Assembly: GCA_963626805.1 (NCBI GenBank)
Contig: CAVFXS010000009.1
Span: forward strand, 1-64,000
Direction of reading: 5' to 3'
Source of the DNA: CAG-632 sp963626805
GTDB taxonomy: Bacteria > Bacillota > Clostridia > Lachnospirales > Lachnospiraceae
Length of the DNA stretch: 64,000 nucleotides
The position numbers and the translations under genes were made by a program. The notes beneath the pieces are model-generated. The model was not told the origin of the DNA, searched no databases, and saw nothing but the letters and a program-made list of their open reading frames with translations. The first letter of the stretch is position 1. Every line of letters begins with the position of its first letter. Below are positions 35,186 to 44,259 of this stretch, one piece after another.

Positions 35186-35776
35186 ATGAGTTTAGTACCT
35201 TATGTCATTGAGCAGACAGGCAGAGGCGAACGTTCTTATGATATTTATTCGCGTCTGTTAAAGGACAGAATTATATTTCTTGGTGAAGAGGTAAATGACA
35301 CAACAGCAAGTCTGGTAATTGCACAGTTACTATTTCTGGAGTCTGAGGATCCGTCAAAGGATATCAGTCTTTATATTAACAGTCCGGGTGGTTCTGTTTC
35401 GGCTGGTTTCGGTATTTACGATACCATGCAGTACATTAAGTGTGATGTATCAACGATCTGTTGTGGCATGGCTGCCAGCATGGGTGCATTCTTACTGGCC
35501 GGTGGTACACCGGGTAAACGTATGGCACTTCCGAATGCAGAAATCATGATCCATCAGCCAATGGGCGGAATGCCAAGCGGAAGTCAGGCAAGTGATATGC
35601 AGATTACAACAGAGCATATATTAAAGACAAAGCGTAAGATTAATGAGATACTTGCAAAAGAAACCGGAAAATCAATCGAAATACTTGAGAGAGACACGGA
35701 TCGTGATAATTGGCTGAGCGCAGAGGAAGCTAAGGAATATGGATTGATCGACCAGGTTATTTCCGGTCGTCAGTAG
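35186..35776 (+). CDS. clpP: ATP-dependent Clp protease proteolytic subunit
   Basis: Serine protease chamber that degrades proteins unfolded by ClpX or ClpA/C. Product 196 aa. The catalytic triad is visible: Ser in GMAASMGAFLLAGG (near 98), His in AEIMIHQPMGG (near 123) and Asp in DRDNWLSAEEAKEYGLID (near 172). Propeptide residues before SLVPYVIEQTGRGERSYDIYSRLL are minimal. AAGGAGG precedes the ATG. The clpX gene follows after 27 bp. Confidence 0.97.
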   Translation: MSLVPYVIEQTGRGERSYDIYSRLLKDRIIFLGEEVNDTTASLVIAQLLFLESEDPSKDISLYINSPGGSVSAGFGIYDTMQYIKCDVSTICCGMAASMGAFLLAGGTPGKRMALPNAEIMIHQPMGGMPSGSQASDMQITTEHILKTKRKINEILAKETGKSIEILERDTDRDNWLSAEEAKEYGLIDQVISGRQ

Positions 35777-35803
35777 TGTATCAAATTTGATTGAGGTGAC
35801 TAA

Positions 35804-37093
35804 ATGGCAAATCGAAGTGATGAAAGAAAGCCTTTGAAGTGTTCGTTTTGTAATAAGCCCGAGGATCGGGTTCGTAAGCTGATTGCGGGACCTTCCGCAT
35901 ATATCTGTGACGAATGCATCGAAGTGTGTTATGAAATCATTCAGGAAGAACTGGAAGAGGTTGCAGATACAGAGATTAATCTGTTAAGACCGAAAGAAAT
36001 CAAGGCATTTCTGGATGATTATGTAATCGGACAGGAGCAGGCAAAGAAGATTTTGTCGGTTGCAGTTTACAATCACTATAAACGAATTTTATCCGAGAAG
36101 GATTTTGAAGTTGAATTACAGAAGAGTAATATCATTATGGCAGGTCCGACCGGTTCCGGTAAGACGTATCTGGCACAGACACTGGCAAAGCTGTTAAATG
36201 TACCGTTTGCAATTGCAGATGCGACTGCATTGACAGAAGCCGGCTATGTAGGTGAGGATGTTGAGAATATCCTTCTGAAGCTGATACAGGCAGCAGATTT
36301 TGATATTGAACGTGCAGAGCACGGAATCATTTATATTGATGAAATTGACAAGATTTCCAAAAAATCCGAGAATGTATCCATTACCAGAGATGTATCCGGT
36401 GAGGGTGTACAGCAGGCACTTTTAAAGATTATTGAGGGTACGGTTGCTTCTGTTCCACCACAAGGGGGAAGAAAGCATCCGCATCAGGAGCTGATTCAGA
36501 TAGATACGACCAATATTCTGTTTATCTGTGGTGGTGCATTTGACGGTATGGATAAGATCATTGAGAATCGGATCGGTCAGAAGGCAATTGGGTTCAATGC
36601 AGAAGTGCAGAAGAATGAGAAACCGGATGTAGGAGAACTGTTGAAACAGGTTCTTCCACAGGATTACGTAAAATATGGTCTGATTCCGGAGTTTGTAGGA
36701 CGTGTACCGGTCACGGTTACACTTGATATGCTGGATGAGGAAGCACTGGTTCGGATTTTGGAGGAGCCAAAGAGCTCACTGGTAAAACAGTATCAGAAAT
36801 TATTTGAAATGGATGGTGTTGATCTGGAATTTCAGCCGGAGGCGTTACGGGCTATGGCAGCAAAGGCTATGGAACGGAATACCGGTGCCAGAGGCTTACG
36901 TGCAATTATGGAAGATGTTGTTATGGATCTGATGTACGAGATTCCATCCGATAATCATATTACAAAGTGCACGATCACAAAGGATATGGTAGAGAATGCC
37001 GGAGAACCGGAGCTTGAGTATTCTGAGAGACCGGTTGCGAAGAAGACACTTTTGCAGCAGCACTTGAAGAAAAACAGTGGAGAAATTGCATAA
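35804..37093 (+). CDS. clpX: ATP-dependent Clp protease ATP-binding subunit ClpX
   Basis: AAA+ unfoldase that feeds ClpP. Product 429 aa. The N-terminal zinc-binding domain has Cys 13, 16, 35 and 38 (CSFC, CDEC). Walker A is GPTGSGKT, the pore loop is GYVGEDVEN, Walker B IIYIDEIDK, and the sensor/arginine finger regions follow; the ClpP-docking IGF-type loop is seen as QKAIGFNAE. It follows clpP closely. A GC-rich hairpin at 37100-37124 lies between it and lon. Confidence 0.97.
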   Translation: MANRSDERKPLKCSFCNKPEDRVRKLIAGPSAYICDECIEVCYEIIQEELEEVADTEINLLRPKEIKAFLDDYVIGQEQAKKILSVAVYNHYKRILSEKDFEVELQKSNIIMAGPTGSGKTYLAQTLAKLLNVPFAIADATALTEAGYVGEDVENILLKLIQAADFDIERAEHGIIYIDEIDKISKKSENVSITRDVSGEGVQQALLKIIEGTVASVPPQGGRKHPHQELIQIDTTNILFICGGAFDGMDKIIENRIGQKAIGFNAEVQKNEKPDVGELLKQVLPQDYVKYGLIPEFVGRVPVTVTLDMLDEEALVRILEEPKSSLVKQYQKLFEMDGVDLEFQPEALRAMAAKAMERNTGARGLRAIMEDVVMDLMYEIPSDNHITKCTITKDMVENAGEPELEYSERPVAKKTLLQQHLKKNSGEIA

Positions 37094-37099
37094 ATAGAT

Positions 37100-37124
37100 T
37101 GTGCCGGGACTTGTTCCCGGCACA
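37100..37124 (+). terminator. Hairpin between clpX and lon
   Basis: A perfect 10-bp stem TGTGCCGGGA/TCCCGGCACA with a 5-nt loop, followed only by CTGTTTAC. It may attenuate read-through from clpX to lon or act as an RNA processing site; the poor U-tract makes full termination doubtful. Confidence 0.5.
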
Positions 37125-37166
37125 CTGTTTACATGGAAACGTGATGGAAACAGAAGGTGAAGAAGA

Positions 37167-39464
37167 ATGAAAGAACAATGTACAATACCTATGGTTGCAT
37201 TGCGGGGAATCGTAATTCTGCCGCATACAACTGTACATTTTGATATAAGCCGCACAGAGTCCATTGAAGCGGTTAAGGCGGCAATGGGGAGCAATCAGGA
37301 GCTGTTTGCAGTGACACAGCTGGACAGGGACAACTCTATGGGCTTTGGTATGGAGAGTCTGCAGAAAATCGGATGTCTGGTAAGGGTTCAACAGATGGTG
37401 AAGCTTCCGAAGAATATTGTCCGGGTGCTGGTAGAAGGCGTGGCAAGGGCAGAACTGTTTGATTTTGAAGAACGGAACGGCTATCTTCTGGCTGAGGTGC
37501 AGGCATGGAAGGACCGGGAGCTGGTACCGGAGCAGGAATATGCCTACTGTACGAGCCTGATGGAGGAGGTCCGGGCCTGCTATGACGCAGGAATGAATCT
37601 GACACCACTGGCGCTACGTAAGCTGACACGGATCCGGGAAGCCGGAGTTTTAATTGATACACTGGCAGAACAACTGCCTCTGGCATATGAGAAACGGCAA
37701 CAGATTCTTGATATTCCGGATATTGAGAACCGGTGTGTGGCGATGTTGAAAATCCTGCATAGTGAAGCAGAAATATATCAGATCCGCAAGGAGCTGCAGG
37801 GACGGCTGAAGACCATTGTAGAGAAAAACCAGCGGGAATATGTACTGCGAGAGCAGCAGAAGTTGATACAGGAAGAGCTGGGAGATCGGGATTCTACCGG
37901 TGATATTGAGGAATACCGGGAACGGTTAGAGAAGCTGCAGGCACCGGAGGAAGTAGAGGAGAAGTTAAAGAAGGAGATTAAACGTCTGGAAGGAATTCCG
38001 GTCACTTCTTCCGAGTCTACGGTGGCAAGAACTTACATTGAGACATTACTGGATTATCCATGGAGTCAGGAAACAGAGGATAACCGTGATATCAGACAGG
38101 CAGAGGTCGTCTTAAATGCAGATCATTATGGACTTGATAAGATAAAGGAGCGGATTCTGGACTCCCTTGCAGTACGTAACATGGTTGCGGAAGGCGACAG
38201 TCCGATTCTGTGTCTGGTAGGTCCGCCCGGAACCGGTAAAACCTCGATCGCACGCTCGATCGCTTCTGCGGTAAATAAGAAATATATCCGGATTTCGCTG
38301 GGCGGTGTACGAGATGAAGCAGAAATCAGAGGACACAGAAAGACTTATATCGGGGCAATGCCTGGGCGGATCGCATCTGCCATTATGAAGGCAGGCGTCA
38401 ATAATCCGCTGATGCTGTTGGATGAAGTGGATAAGCTGGGAAATGATTATAAGGGAGATCCGGCGTCTGCACTGCTTGAGGTTCTGGATTCGGAGCAGAA
38501 TTGCAGATTTGTGGATCATTATTTTGAGGTCCCGATTGATTTAAGTCATATTCTGTTCGTGGCTACGGCAAATGATGCCAGTCAGATCCCAAAACCGTTA
38601 TTAGATCGAATGGAGATCATTGAGGTGTCCGGTTATACACAGAATGAAAAGTTCCATATTGCGAAAGAATTTCTGGTCAGCAAGCAGCGGAAAAAGCATG
38701 GCTTGAAGGCATCCCAGCTAACAATCAGTGACAGGGCAATCGATCGGATCATTGAGGAATATACTAGAGAAGCCGGTGTGCGGGAGCTGGAGCGCCAGAT
38801 TGCCAAGCTATGCAGGAAGGCGGATCGTGTGATTGCGGAAGGCGAAAAGAAATCTCTGCGTATTTCAGAACGCAATCTGGAGGAGTATCTCGGAACACCG
38901 AGGTATGAGGCAGAAGACTGGGATGTAAGCGCAAAGATCGGAGAAGTAACAGGCCTCGCATGGACGAGTGTCGGTGGTGACACCCTGACGATAGAAGTAA
39001 ATCTGGTGCCGGGAACCGGAAAGCTGGAGCTGACCGGAAACCTCGGAGATGTTATGAAAGAATCTGCAAAGATTGCGCTGACCTATGTAAGATCCAGATT
39101 GAAGAAGCAGGAGTTTGAAAAACAGGATATCCATATTCACGTACCGGAGGGAGCGGTTCCGAAGGACGGACCGTCAGCCGGTATCACACTGGCAACAGCT
39201 ATCTATTCGGCAGCAACCGGAAAACGGGTCAGAGGTGATGTCGCCATGACAGGAGAAGTTACCCTGCGGGGCAAGGTATTACCGATCGGAGGACTGAAAG
39301 AGAAGCTTCTGGCGGCGAAGACGCATGGAATAAAAGAGGTTCTGGTACCGGAACGAAACCGGAGAAATGTGGCAGAGCTTGACAGCGAGATTACGGAGGG
39401 AATGCTGATTACATTTGTTTCTGATATGGATACCGTGTTAAAACGTGCAATTGATACAAAATAG
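37167..39464 (+). CDS. lon: Endopeptidase La (Lon protease)
   Basis: ATP-dependent quality-control protease. Product 765 aa. The N-terminal substrate-recognition domain (from CTIPMVALRGIVILPHTTVHFD) is followed by a coiled region with EKNQREYVLREQ, the AAA+ module with Walker A GPPGTGKTS and Walker B LMLLDEVDK, and the C-terminal protease with the catalytic Ser in PKDGPSAGIT and the Lys in GGLKEKLLAA. AAGGTGAAGAAG serves as ribosome binding site. The ysxC gene starts 23 bp after its stop, the common Firmicutes lon-ysxC pair. Confidence 0.97.
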   Translation: MKEQCTIPMVALRGIVILPHTTVHFDISRTESIEAVKAAMGSNQELFAVTQLDRDNSMGFGMESLQKIGCLVRVQQMVKLPKNIVRVLVEGVARAELFDFEERNGYLLAEVQAWKDRELVPEQEYAYCTSLMEEVRACYDAGMNLTPLALRKLTRIREAGVLIDTLAEQLPLAYEKRQQILDIPDIENRCVAMLKILHSEAEIYQIRKELQGRLKTIVEKNQREYVLREQQKLIQEELGDRDSTGDIEEYRERLEKLQAPEEVEEKLKKEIKRLEGIPVTSSESTVARTYIETLLDYPWSQETEDNRDIRQAEVVLNADHYGLDKIKERILDSLAVRNMVAEGDSPILCLVGPPGTGKTSIARSIASAVNKKYIRISLGGVRDEAEIRGHRKTYIGAMPGRIASAIMKAGVNNPLMLLDEVDKLGNDYKGDPASALLEVLDSEQNCRFVDHYFEVPIDLSHILFVATANDASQIPKPLLDRMEIIEVSGYTQNEKFHIAKEFLVSKQRKKHGLKASQLTISDRAIDRIIEEYTREAGVRELERQIAKLCRKADRVIAEGEKKSLRISERNLEEYLGTPRYEAEDWDVSAKIGEVTGLAWTSVGGDTLTIEVNLVPGTGKLELTGNLGDVMKESAKIALTYVRSRLKKQEFEKQDIHIHVPEGAVPKDGPSAGITLATAIYSAATGKRVRGDVAMTGEVTLRGKVLPIGGLKEKLLAAKTHGIKEVLVPERNRRNVAELDSEITEGMLITFVSDMDTVLKRAIDTK

Positions 39465-39487
39465 ACAGTGGTTTGTTGGAGGTTGAA

Positions 39488-40093
39488 ATGGTAATTAAAA
39501 GTGTAAATCTGGAAACCGTATGTGGTATTACAAGTAAGCTTCCGGAAAATCAGTTTCCGGAGGCTGCATTTGCAGGGAAATCCAATGTAGGAAAGTCTTC
39601 CCTGATCAATGCTCTGATGAATCGAAAGTCTTATGCAAGAACATCATCACAGCCGGGCAAGACACAGACGATTAATTTTTATAACATTAATGAGGCATTT
39701 TATTATGTGGATCTTCCGGGCTATGGGTATGCGAAGGTGTCTGCGGAAATTAAGGCAAAGTGGGGAAAACTGATCGAGCGGTATCTGCATTCCTCCAGGC
39801 AGTTGCGACTGGTATTCCTTCTGGTGGATATCAGACATGAGCCGTCGGAAAATGATTGCATTATGTATAACTGGATCGTGGATAACGGATTTCATCCGGT
39901 GATCATAGCAACGAAGCTGGATAAGATTAAAAGAAGCCAGACACAGAAGCAGTTGAAAATCATTCGTGAAAAATTAAAGACAGTACCGGGAACCCCGATC
40001 ATCCCGTTCTCTGCAGAAACGAAGCAGGGAAGGGATGAAATATGGGAATTGATCGATGAATTTCTAATTCAGGTCCCAGAGCTGGTGGACTAG
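39488..40093 (+). CDS. ysxC: Ribosome biogenesis GTP-binding protein YsxC/EngB
   Basis: GTPase needed for late assembly of the 50S subunit. Product 201 aa from the ATG at 39488, which follows TTGGAGG; an in-frame TTG at 39473 is upstream of that site. G1 is AGKSNVGKSSLI, G2 region SQPGKTQTINFY, G3 DLPGYG, G4 TKLDK and G5 FSAET. Its last 30 bp overlap the end of the convergent DUF4364 gene, leaving no room for a separate terminator. Confidence 0.95.
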   Translation: MVIKSVNLETVCGITSKLPENQFPEAAFAGKSNVGKSSLINALMNRKSYARTSSQPGKTQTINFYNINEAFYYVDLPGYGYAKVSAEIKAKWGKLIERYLHSSRQLRLVFLLVDIRHEPSENDCIMYNWIVDNGFHPVIIATKLDKIKRSQTQKQLKIIREKLKTVPGTPIIPFSAETKQGRDEIWELIDEFLIQVPELVD

Positions 40094-40588
40094 ATAATCA
40101 TAAATCGTATTACTTTTTTCCTGCCAGGTGTCACAGATCATGGTAGCCTGATCCAGAGTCGGAACGTTCAGCTTGATATCAAGCAAGGTTTCGCTGTGCT
40201 CCAGAATGGTGCACTGGACAGTGTACTCATTGCGCTTGGCAGGATAATAGGTGGCAAATATTTCTACTTCATTTCGAAGATTGATCTTCTCAGCCTCAAA
40301 ATATGCATAGACATCATCCTTGATCGCAGAAGAAATCTTATAATCAAAAAGATCAAGGGCTTCCTTGCCGTCATCGGTCAGATGGAACTGGGTCGTATTC
40401 CGGATCAGTTCCGAACGAATGAAGCCCGCATCCTCCAATTCACTTAATGCCTGCTGAAAATTGAAATAATTCGTATAACCCTTATCAAGGATAAACTGTG
40501 ACAGCTGCGAGGTTGTCAGAGGGAAATCGACCCGGTCCAACATAAAGAGAATAATTAATTTGTATAATGTAAGACGGTTGTCTGACAT
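40064..40588 (-). CDS. DUF4364 family winged-helix-like protein
   Basis: A 174-aa cytosolic protein of the DUF4364 family, found mostly in Clostridia. The N-terminal ~85 residues look like a winged helix (LYKLIILFMLDRVDFPLTTSQLSQF, then NYFNFQQALSELEDAGFI and a wing ending LTDDGKEAL), so a DNA-binding role is possible. The remainder is alpha/beta and unassigned. AGGAGT lies 6 nt before the ATG, and the gene follows the malic enzyme gene by 12 bp in one operon. Its 3' end overlaps ysxC by 30 bp. Confidence 0.85.
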   Translation of the reverse strand: MSDNRLTLYKLIILFMLDRVDFPLTTSQLSQFILDKGYTNYFNFQQALSELEDAGFIRSELIRNTTQFHLTDDGKEALDLFDYKISSAIKDDVYAYFEAEKINLRNEVEIFATYYPAKRNEYTVQCTILEHSETLLDIKLNVPTLDQATMICDTWQEKSNTIYDYLVHQLWDLN

Positions 40589-40600
40589 AGTAACACTCCT

Positions 40601-41749
40601 TTAGATATTGGCTTTGACTGCGGCAGCGACAACATCGGCGATTCTTGGGTCAAAGGCCTTCGGCATGATGTTATCTGCATTCAGCTCTTCAGCCGGAACA
40701 AGATCTGCGATCGCATTCGCGGCAGCCAGCTTCATTTCTTCTGTGATCTGACGGGCATGACCTTCCAATGCACCCTTGAAAATACCGGGGAAAGCAACCA
40801 CATTGTTAACCTGATTCGGGAAATCGGAACGACCGGTACCGACGATCCTGGCGCCGGCAGCCTTCGCAACATCCGGCATGATTTCAGGAACCGGATTCGC
40901 CATAGCGAAGAGGATCGCATCCTGATTCATGGAAGCGACCATTTCCGGAGTGACGATATTCGGTGCGGAAACACCGATGAAGATATCGGCACCGGCTAAA
41001 GCGTCTGCCAGAGAACCATCCTGTTCCTCTAAATTGGTGATCTCGCACATCTTTTCCTGCATCCAGTTCATATTCGGAGTATGACGGTTTAACATGCCGA
41101 CCTTATCACAAAGGATCAGATGCTGAAAGCCATAGCGGAGCAGCAGTCTGGCGATTGCGATTCCTGCAGAGCCTGCTCCGTTTACAACGACCTTGCAATC
41201 CTCCTTATTCTTACCGGTGACCTTAAGACTGTTGATAATACCGGCTAATACAACGATGGCGGTTCCGTGCTGGTCATCATGGAAGACCGGAATATCCAGG
41301 GCTTCTTTTAAACGTTCTTCTATTTCAAAACACCGGGGAGCAGAAATATCCTCCAGATTGATTCCTCCGAAAACAGGAGCAATGCGGATGACAGTCTGAA
41401 TGATTTCCTCAGTATCCTGCGTATCAAGACAGATCGGGACGGCGTTTACATTGCCAAACTCCTTGAATAAGACAGCCTTTCCCTCCATAACCGGGATAGC
41501 AGCACTGGCACCGATGTTTCCGAGACCAAGAACTGCACTGCCGTCAGATACGACTGCAATGGTATTGGCTTTTCCGGTATACAGATAAACCTTGGAAGGA
41601 TCCTTGGCAATCTCACGGCATGGTTCTGCAACTCCGGGAGTATAGGCCAGAGACAAATCCTCTGCGGTTTTTACCGAACATTTTGATTTGGTTTCGATTT
41701 TTCCATTCCATTCTTCGTGGAGTTTTAAAGCTTTTTCATAAACATCCAT
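40601..41749 (-). CDS. Malic enzyme (malate dehydrogenase, decarboxylating)
   Basis: Oxidatively decarboxylates malate to pyruvate with NAD(P)+. Product 382 aa, the short bacterial form without a phosphotransacetylase tail. Motifs: TPGVAEPCREI, YTGKANTIAVVSDGSAVLGLGNIG, MEGKAVLFKEF, DDQHGTAIVVLAG and the Rossmann VVNGAGSAGIAIARLL. It is transcribed leftward from a promoter region with an inverted repeat at 41777-41799 and is followed by the DUF4364 gene. Cofactor preference cannot be read reliably from the sequence. Confidence 0.93.
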   Translation of the reverse strand: MDVYEKALKLHEEWNGKIETKSKCSVKTAEDLSLAYTPGVAEPCREIAKDPSKVYLYTGKANTIAVVSDGSAVLGLGNIGASAAIPVMEGKAVLFKEFGNVNAVPICLDTQDTEEIIQTVIRIAPVFGGINLEDISAPRCFEIEERLKEALDIPVFHDDQHGTAIVVLAGIINSLKVTGKNKEDCKVVVNGAGSAGIAIARLLLRYGFQHLILCDKVGMLNRHTPNMNWMQEKMCEITNLEEQDGSLADALAGADIFIGVSAPNIVTPEMVASMNQDAILFAMANPVPEIMPDVAKAAGARIVGTGRSDFPNQVNNVVAFPGIFKGALEGHARQITEEMKLAAANAIADLVPAEELNADNIMPKAFDPRIADVVAAAVKANI

Positions 41750-41776
41750 TGTACATATTCATCCTTATCTGTGATA

Positions 41777-41799
41777 TTGATTGATAACAAGTCAATCAA
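41777..41799. promoter_or_regulatory. Inverted repeat in the malic enzyme promoter region
   Basis: TTGATTGA-N7-TCAATCAA, a perfect 8-bp inverted repeat 28-50 bp before the malic enzyme start codon. On the minus strand TTGATT and TATCAC with 17 bp spacing overlap it, so it could be an operator. The regulator is unknown. Confidence 0.5.
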
Positions 41800-41873
41800 A
41801 ATTAACTATATCACCTGAATAAAACCACTGCAAGTCCCAATCGGGGAAAAGATGAAAAAACTGGAAAAAAAGC

Positions 41874-41902
41874 TTTACCGATGTAGGGAGTTATGGTATA
41901 AT
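41874..41902 (+). promoter_or_regulatory. Promoter of rho
   Basis: TTTACC (41874-41879), 17 bp, TATAAT (41897-41902). The leader of about 128 nt to the rho ATG would suit Rho autoregulation, as known in other bacteria, but no specific element is visible. Confidence 0.7.
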
Positions 41903-42036
41903 GCAACTGAATTATTATTCTAAAGCTCATATTTCTGATAAGAACATATTAGAACTTTTAAATATGAATTAGCCTATTAAATTTAATTGAAGAAAGAACC
42001 CAAAAAGATTATATTTGCATATAGAGAGGAAGACAT

Positions 42037-43797
42037 ATGGATTTTACTACTATGACATTAGTTGAATTGCGGGAAGTCGCAAGAAGCAAAGGTTTAAAAA
42101 GTGTTTCTGCAATGAAGAAGGCGGATCTGATCGCAAAGCTGCAGGAGTTGTCGAAAGGGACAGGCACCGGAAAGCCTGCAGAGAACGGAAATGAGCCGAT
42201 AGTGAAAGAGATGGCGGCAAACGAACTGCCGGTGCAGGAGCAGCCGAGAGAAGAGAGTTCCAGACCGGTTGCCTATGAGAGCGGCAACGGACAGCGTGCC
42301 GAGCAGGAGGTACATAGCAGAATACAGGTGTCTGCCAAGCGACCGGAGATGACGAGCAGACATATGGATTCCGGCAGAAAGATGCGTCCGGAGCAGAAGC
42401 GGACAGACAGCCGACCGGGCAGAGGACCGGTAAGACAGGATATGAGACAGTCGGAAGTTATGAAATATGAGAATAGACCGGCTGCCAGAATGGAATACCG
42501 GACAGAGAACCGCAGTAACCGGATTGAGGTTCAGGAAAAGCAGGGATATGAGCCGGAACGGGAACATGCCGAGCACCCGACAGATGAGAAGCGTACGATT
42601 AATATTCGGAATGAAGTATTTACCGGAGATGAGTTTTTGAGAATTGATAATCCGGAGATTCAGGCATTAGACAGTGGAAATACGGTAAATGGCATTCTGG
42701 AGATTATGGAAGGCTACGGATTTATCCGAAGTGCCAATTACCTTCCGGGCGATAACGATATTTATGTGTCTTCTGCACAGATCAGACGATTTAATCTGAA
42801 GACCGGTGATATATTAAATGGAAATACAAAGGTTAAGCTTTCGACAGAGAAGTTCAGTGCATTATTATATATTAATTCCGTAAATGGGTTTCATCCGCTG
42901 GAGGCTCAAAAACGCCGGGCATTTGAGGAACTGACTCCGATTTTTCCAAATGAAAAGATCAAACTGGAGCAGCCGGGAGCAGAGATTCCGATGCGAATCG
43001 TAGATGTAATCGCGCCAATCGGTAAGGGACAACGAGGTATGATCGTATCACCACCGAAGGCCGGTAAGACAACGCTTTTAAAGCAGATGGCAAAGACGAT
43101 CAGTCGCAATTACAGCAACATGCATCTTCTGGTGCTTCTGATTGATGAACGCCCGGAGGAAGTAACGGATATCCGCGAGTCGATTGAAGGACCGAATGTA
43201 GAGGTTATTTATTCTACCTTTGACGAACTGCCCGAGCATCATAAGCGGGTAGCTGAGATGGTGCTGGAGCGTGCAAAGCGTCTGGTAGAGCATAAGAAGG
43301 ATGTGGTGATCCTGTTAGACAGCATTACCCGTCTGGCAAGAGCTTATAACCTGATCGTTCCGCCAAGTGGACGAACTCTGACCGGTGGTCTTGATCCTGC
43401 AGCCCTGCATATGCCGAAGAAGTTTTTCGGAGCAGCCAGAAATATCCGTGAAGGCGGTAGTCTGACTATTCTTGCAACAGCATTGGTAGAAACCGGAAGT
43501 AAAATGGATGATGTGGTATTTGAGGAGTTTAAGGGGACTGGTAATATGGAACTGGTGCTTGACCGGAAGCTTTCTGAAAAACGGATTTTTCCGGCAATTG
43601 ACATCACAAAGTCCGGTACCCGAAGAGAAGATTTACTTCTGTCAAAGGAAGAACAGGATGCTATGTATCTGATTCGGCATGAAATTGGAGGCTCCAAGGG
43701 TGAGGAAGCTATAGAAGAAGTATTAAAGCTGTTTGTACGGACGAAAAACAATCAGGAATTTCTGGATCTGGTACAAAAATCCCTGGGGCGTCGATAA
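42037..43797 (+). CDS. rho: Transcription termination factor Rho
   Basis: Hexameric RNA helicase that ends transcription. At 586 aa it is much longer than the ~420-aa classical form. Residues 1-38 are the SAP-like Rho_N domain (LVELREVARSKGLKSVSAMKKADLI); residues ~42-185 are a charged, Arg/Glu/Gln-rich, probably disordered insertion with RxGRGPVRQDMRQ-type segments; the cold-shock RNA-binding domain follows (NGILEIMEGYGFIR, near 215-230), then the RecA-like core with Walker A PPKAGKTT near 340 and Walker B VVILLDSITR near 422. GAGAGGAAG precedes the ATG. Confidence 0.97.
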   Translation: MDFTTMTLVELREVARSKGLKSVSAMKKADLIAKLQELSKGTGTGKPAENGNEPIVKEMAANELPVQEQPREESSRPVAYESGNGQRAEQEVHSRIQVSAKRPEMTSRHMDSGRKMRPEQKRTDSRPGRGPVRQDMRQSEVMKYENRPAARMEYRTENRSNRIEVQEKQGYEPEREHAEHPTDEKRTINIRNEVFTGDEFLRIDNPEIQALDSGNTVNGILEIMEGYGFIRSANYLPGDNDIYVSSAQIRRFNLKTGDILNGNTKVKLSTEKFSALLYINSVNGFHPLEAQKRRAFEELTPIFPNEKIKLEQPGAEIPMRIVDVIAPIGKGQRGMIVSPPKAGKTTLLKQMAKTISRNYSNMHLLVLLIDERPEEVTDIRESIEGPNVEVIYSTFDELPEHHKRVAEMVLERAKRLVEHKKDVVILLDSITRLARAYNLIVPPSGRTLTGGLDPAALHMPKKFFGAARNIREGGSLTILATALVETGSKMDDVVFEEFKGTGNMELVLDRKLSEKRIFPAIDITKSGTRREDLLLSKEEQDAMYLIRHEIGGSKGEEAIEEVLKLFVRTKNNQEFLDLVQKSLGRR

Positions 43798-43826
43798 AAG
43801 TAAAAGTAAAAAATATGAAAATACTA

Positions 43827-43855
43827 TTGCAAAGTATGAAAGTCTATGCTAAAAT
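43827..43855 (+). promoter_or_regulatory. Promoter of rpmE
   Basis: TTGCAA (43827-43832), 17 bp, TAAAAT (43850-43855). Confidence 0.7.
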
Positions 43856-43866
43856 GAGGAAGTTGT

Positions 43867-43897
43867 TGAGCGGAAGAAGGGCGTAAGCCTGCTCTCA
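43867..43897 (+). ncRNA. Candidate L31 autogenous leader structure
   Basis: A short two-part stem, TGAGC/GCTC-CA outside and GGC/GCC around a GTAA loop, lies in the ~65-nt rpmE leader just past the transcription start. Ribosomal protein L31 genes in Firmicutes are known to carry autogenous leader RNAs; placing this one in that class is inference from position. Confidence 0.35.
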
Positions 43898-43929
43898 TAG
43901 ATAGTATAAGTAACGGTGAGGTGAAAAAG

Positions 43930-44133
43930 ATGAAAGAAGGAATCCATCCAGATTATTACCAGGCAAAGGTTGTCTGCAACTGTGGTAACGAATTTGTTAC
44001 AGGATCGACAAAAGAAGATATCCACGTTGAAATTTGCTCTAAGTGTCATTCATTCTACACTGGACAGCAGAAGGCAGCTAAGGCTCGTGGACGTATTGAT
44101 AAGTTCAATCGTAAGTATGGTGTAAACCAGTAA
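43930..44133 (+). CDS. rpmE: 50S ribosomal protein L31
   Basis: Protein of the large subunit central protuberance. Product 67 aa from the ATG at 43930, which follows GAGGTG; an in-frame GTG at 43921 overlaps that site. It begins MKEGIHPDYYQAKVVCNCGNEF and contains CNC and CSKC cysteines, so it is the zinc-binding form (rpmEA type). Expressed alone between rho and yqhQ, with its own promoter and a strong terminator. Confidence 0.96.
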   Translation: MKEGIHPDYYQAKVVCNCGNEFVTGSTKEDIHVEICSKCHSFYTGQQKAAKARGRIDKFNRKYGVNQ

Positions 44134-44149
44134 TAAAAGGATTAATATG

Positions 44150-44182
44150 AGGTTGGGATTGACGAATCCCAACCTTTTTTCA
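44150..44182 (+). terminator. Terminator of rpmE
   Basis: AGGTTGGGATT/AATCCCAACCT, an 11-bp perfect stem with a 4-nt loop, followed by TTTTTC. Confidence 0.95.
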
Positions 44183-44259
44183 AATTCAGAAAGTATCAGG
44201 AATCAATTCTCAAAAGACAGACAGTCCTGTAAAACAGGTTAAAGATAGTGGAGGAATCT

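Noticed and set aside
33781..37166. Heat-shock operators (CIRCE or CtsR sites) ahead of tig, clpP, clpX or lon.
   Set aside because: I looked for TTAGCACTC-N9-GAGTGCTAA and for tandem GGTCAAA heptamers and saw neither.
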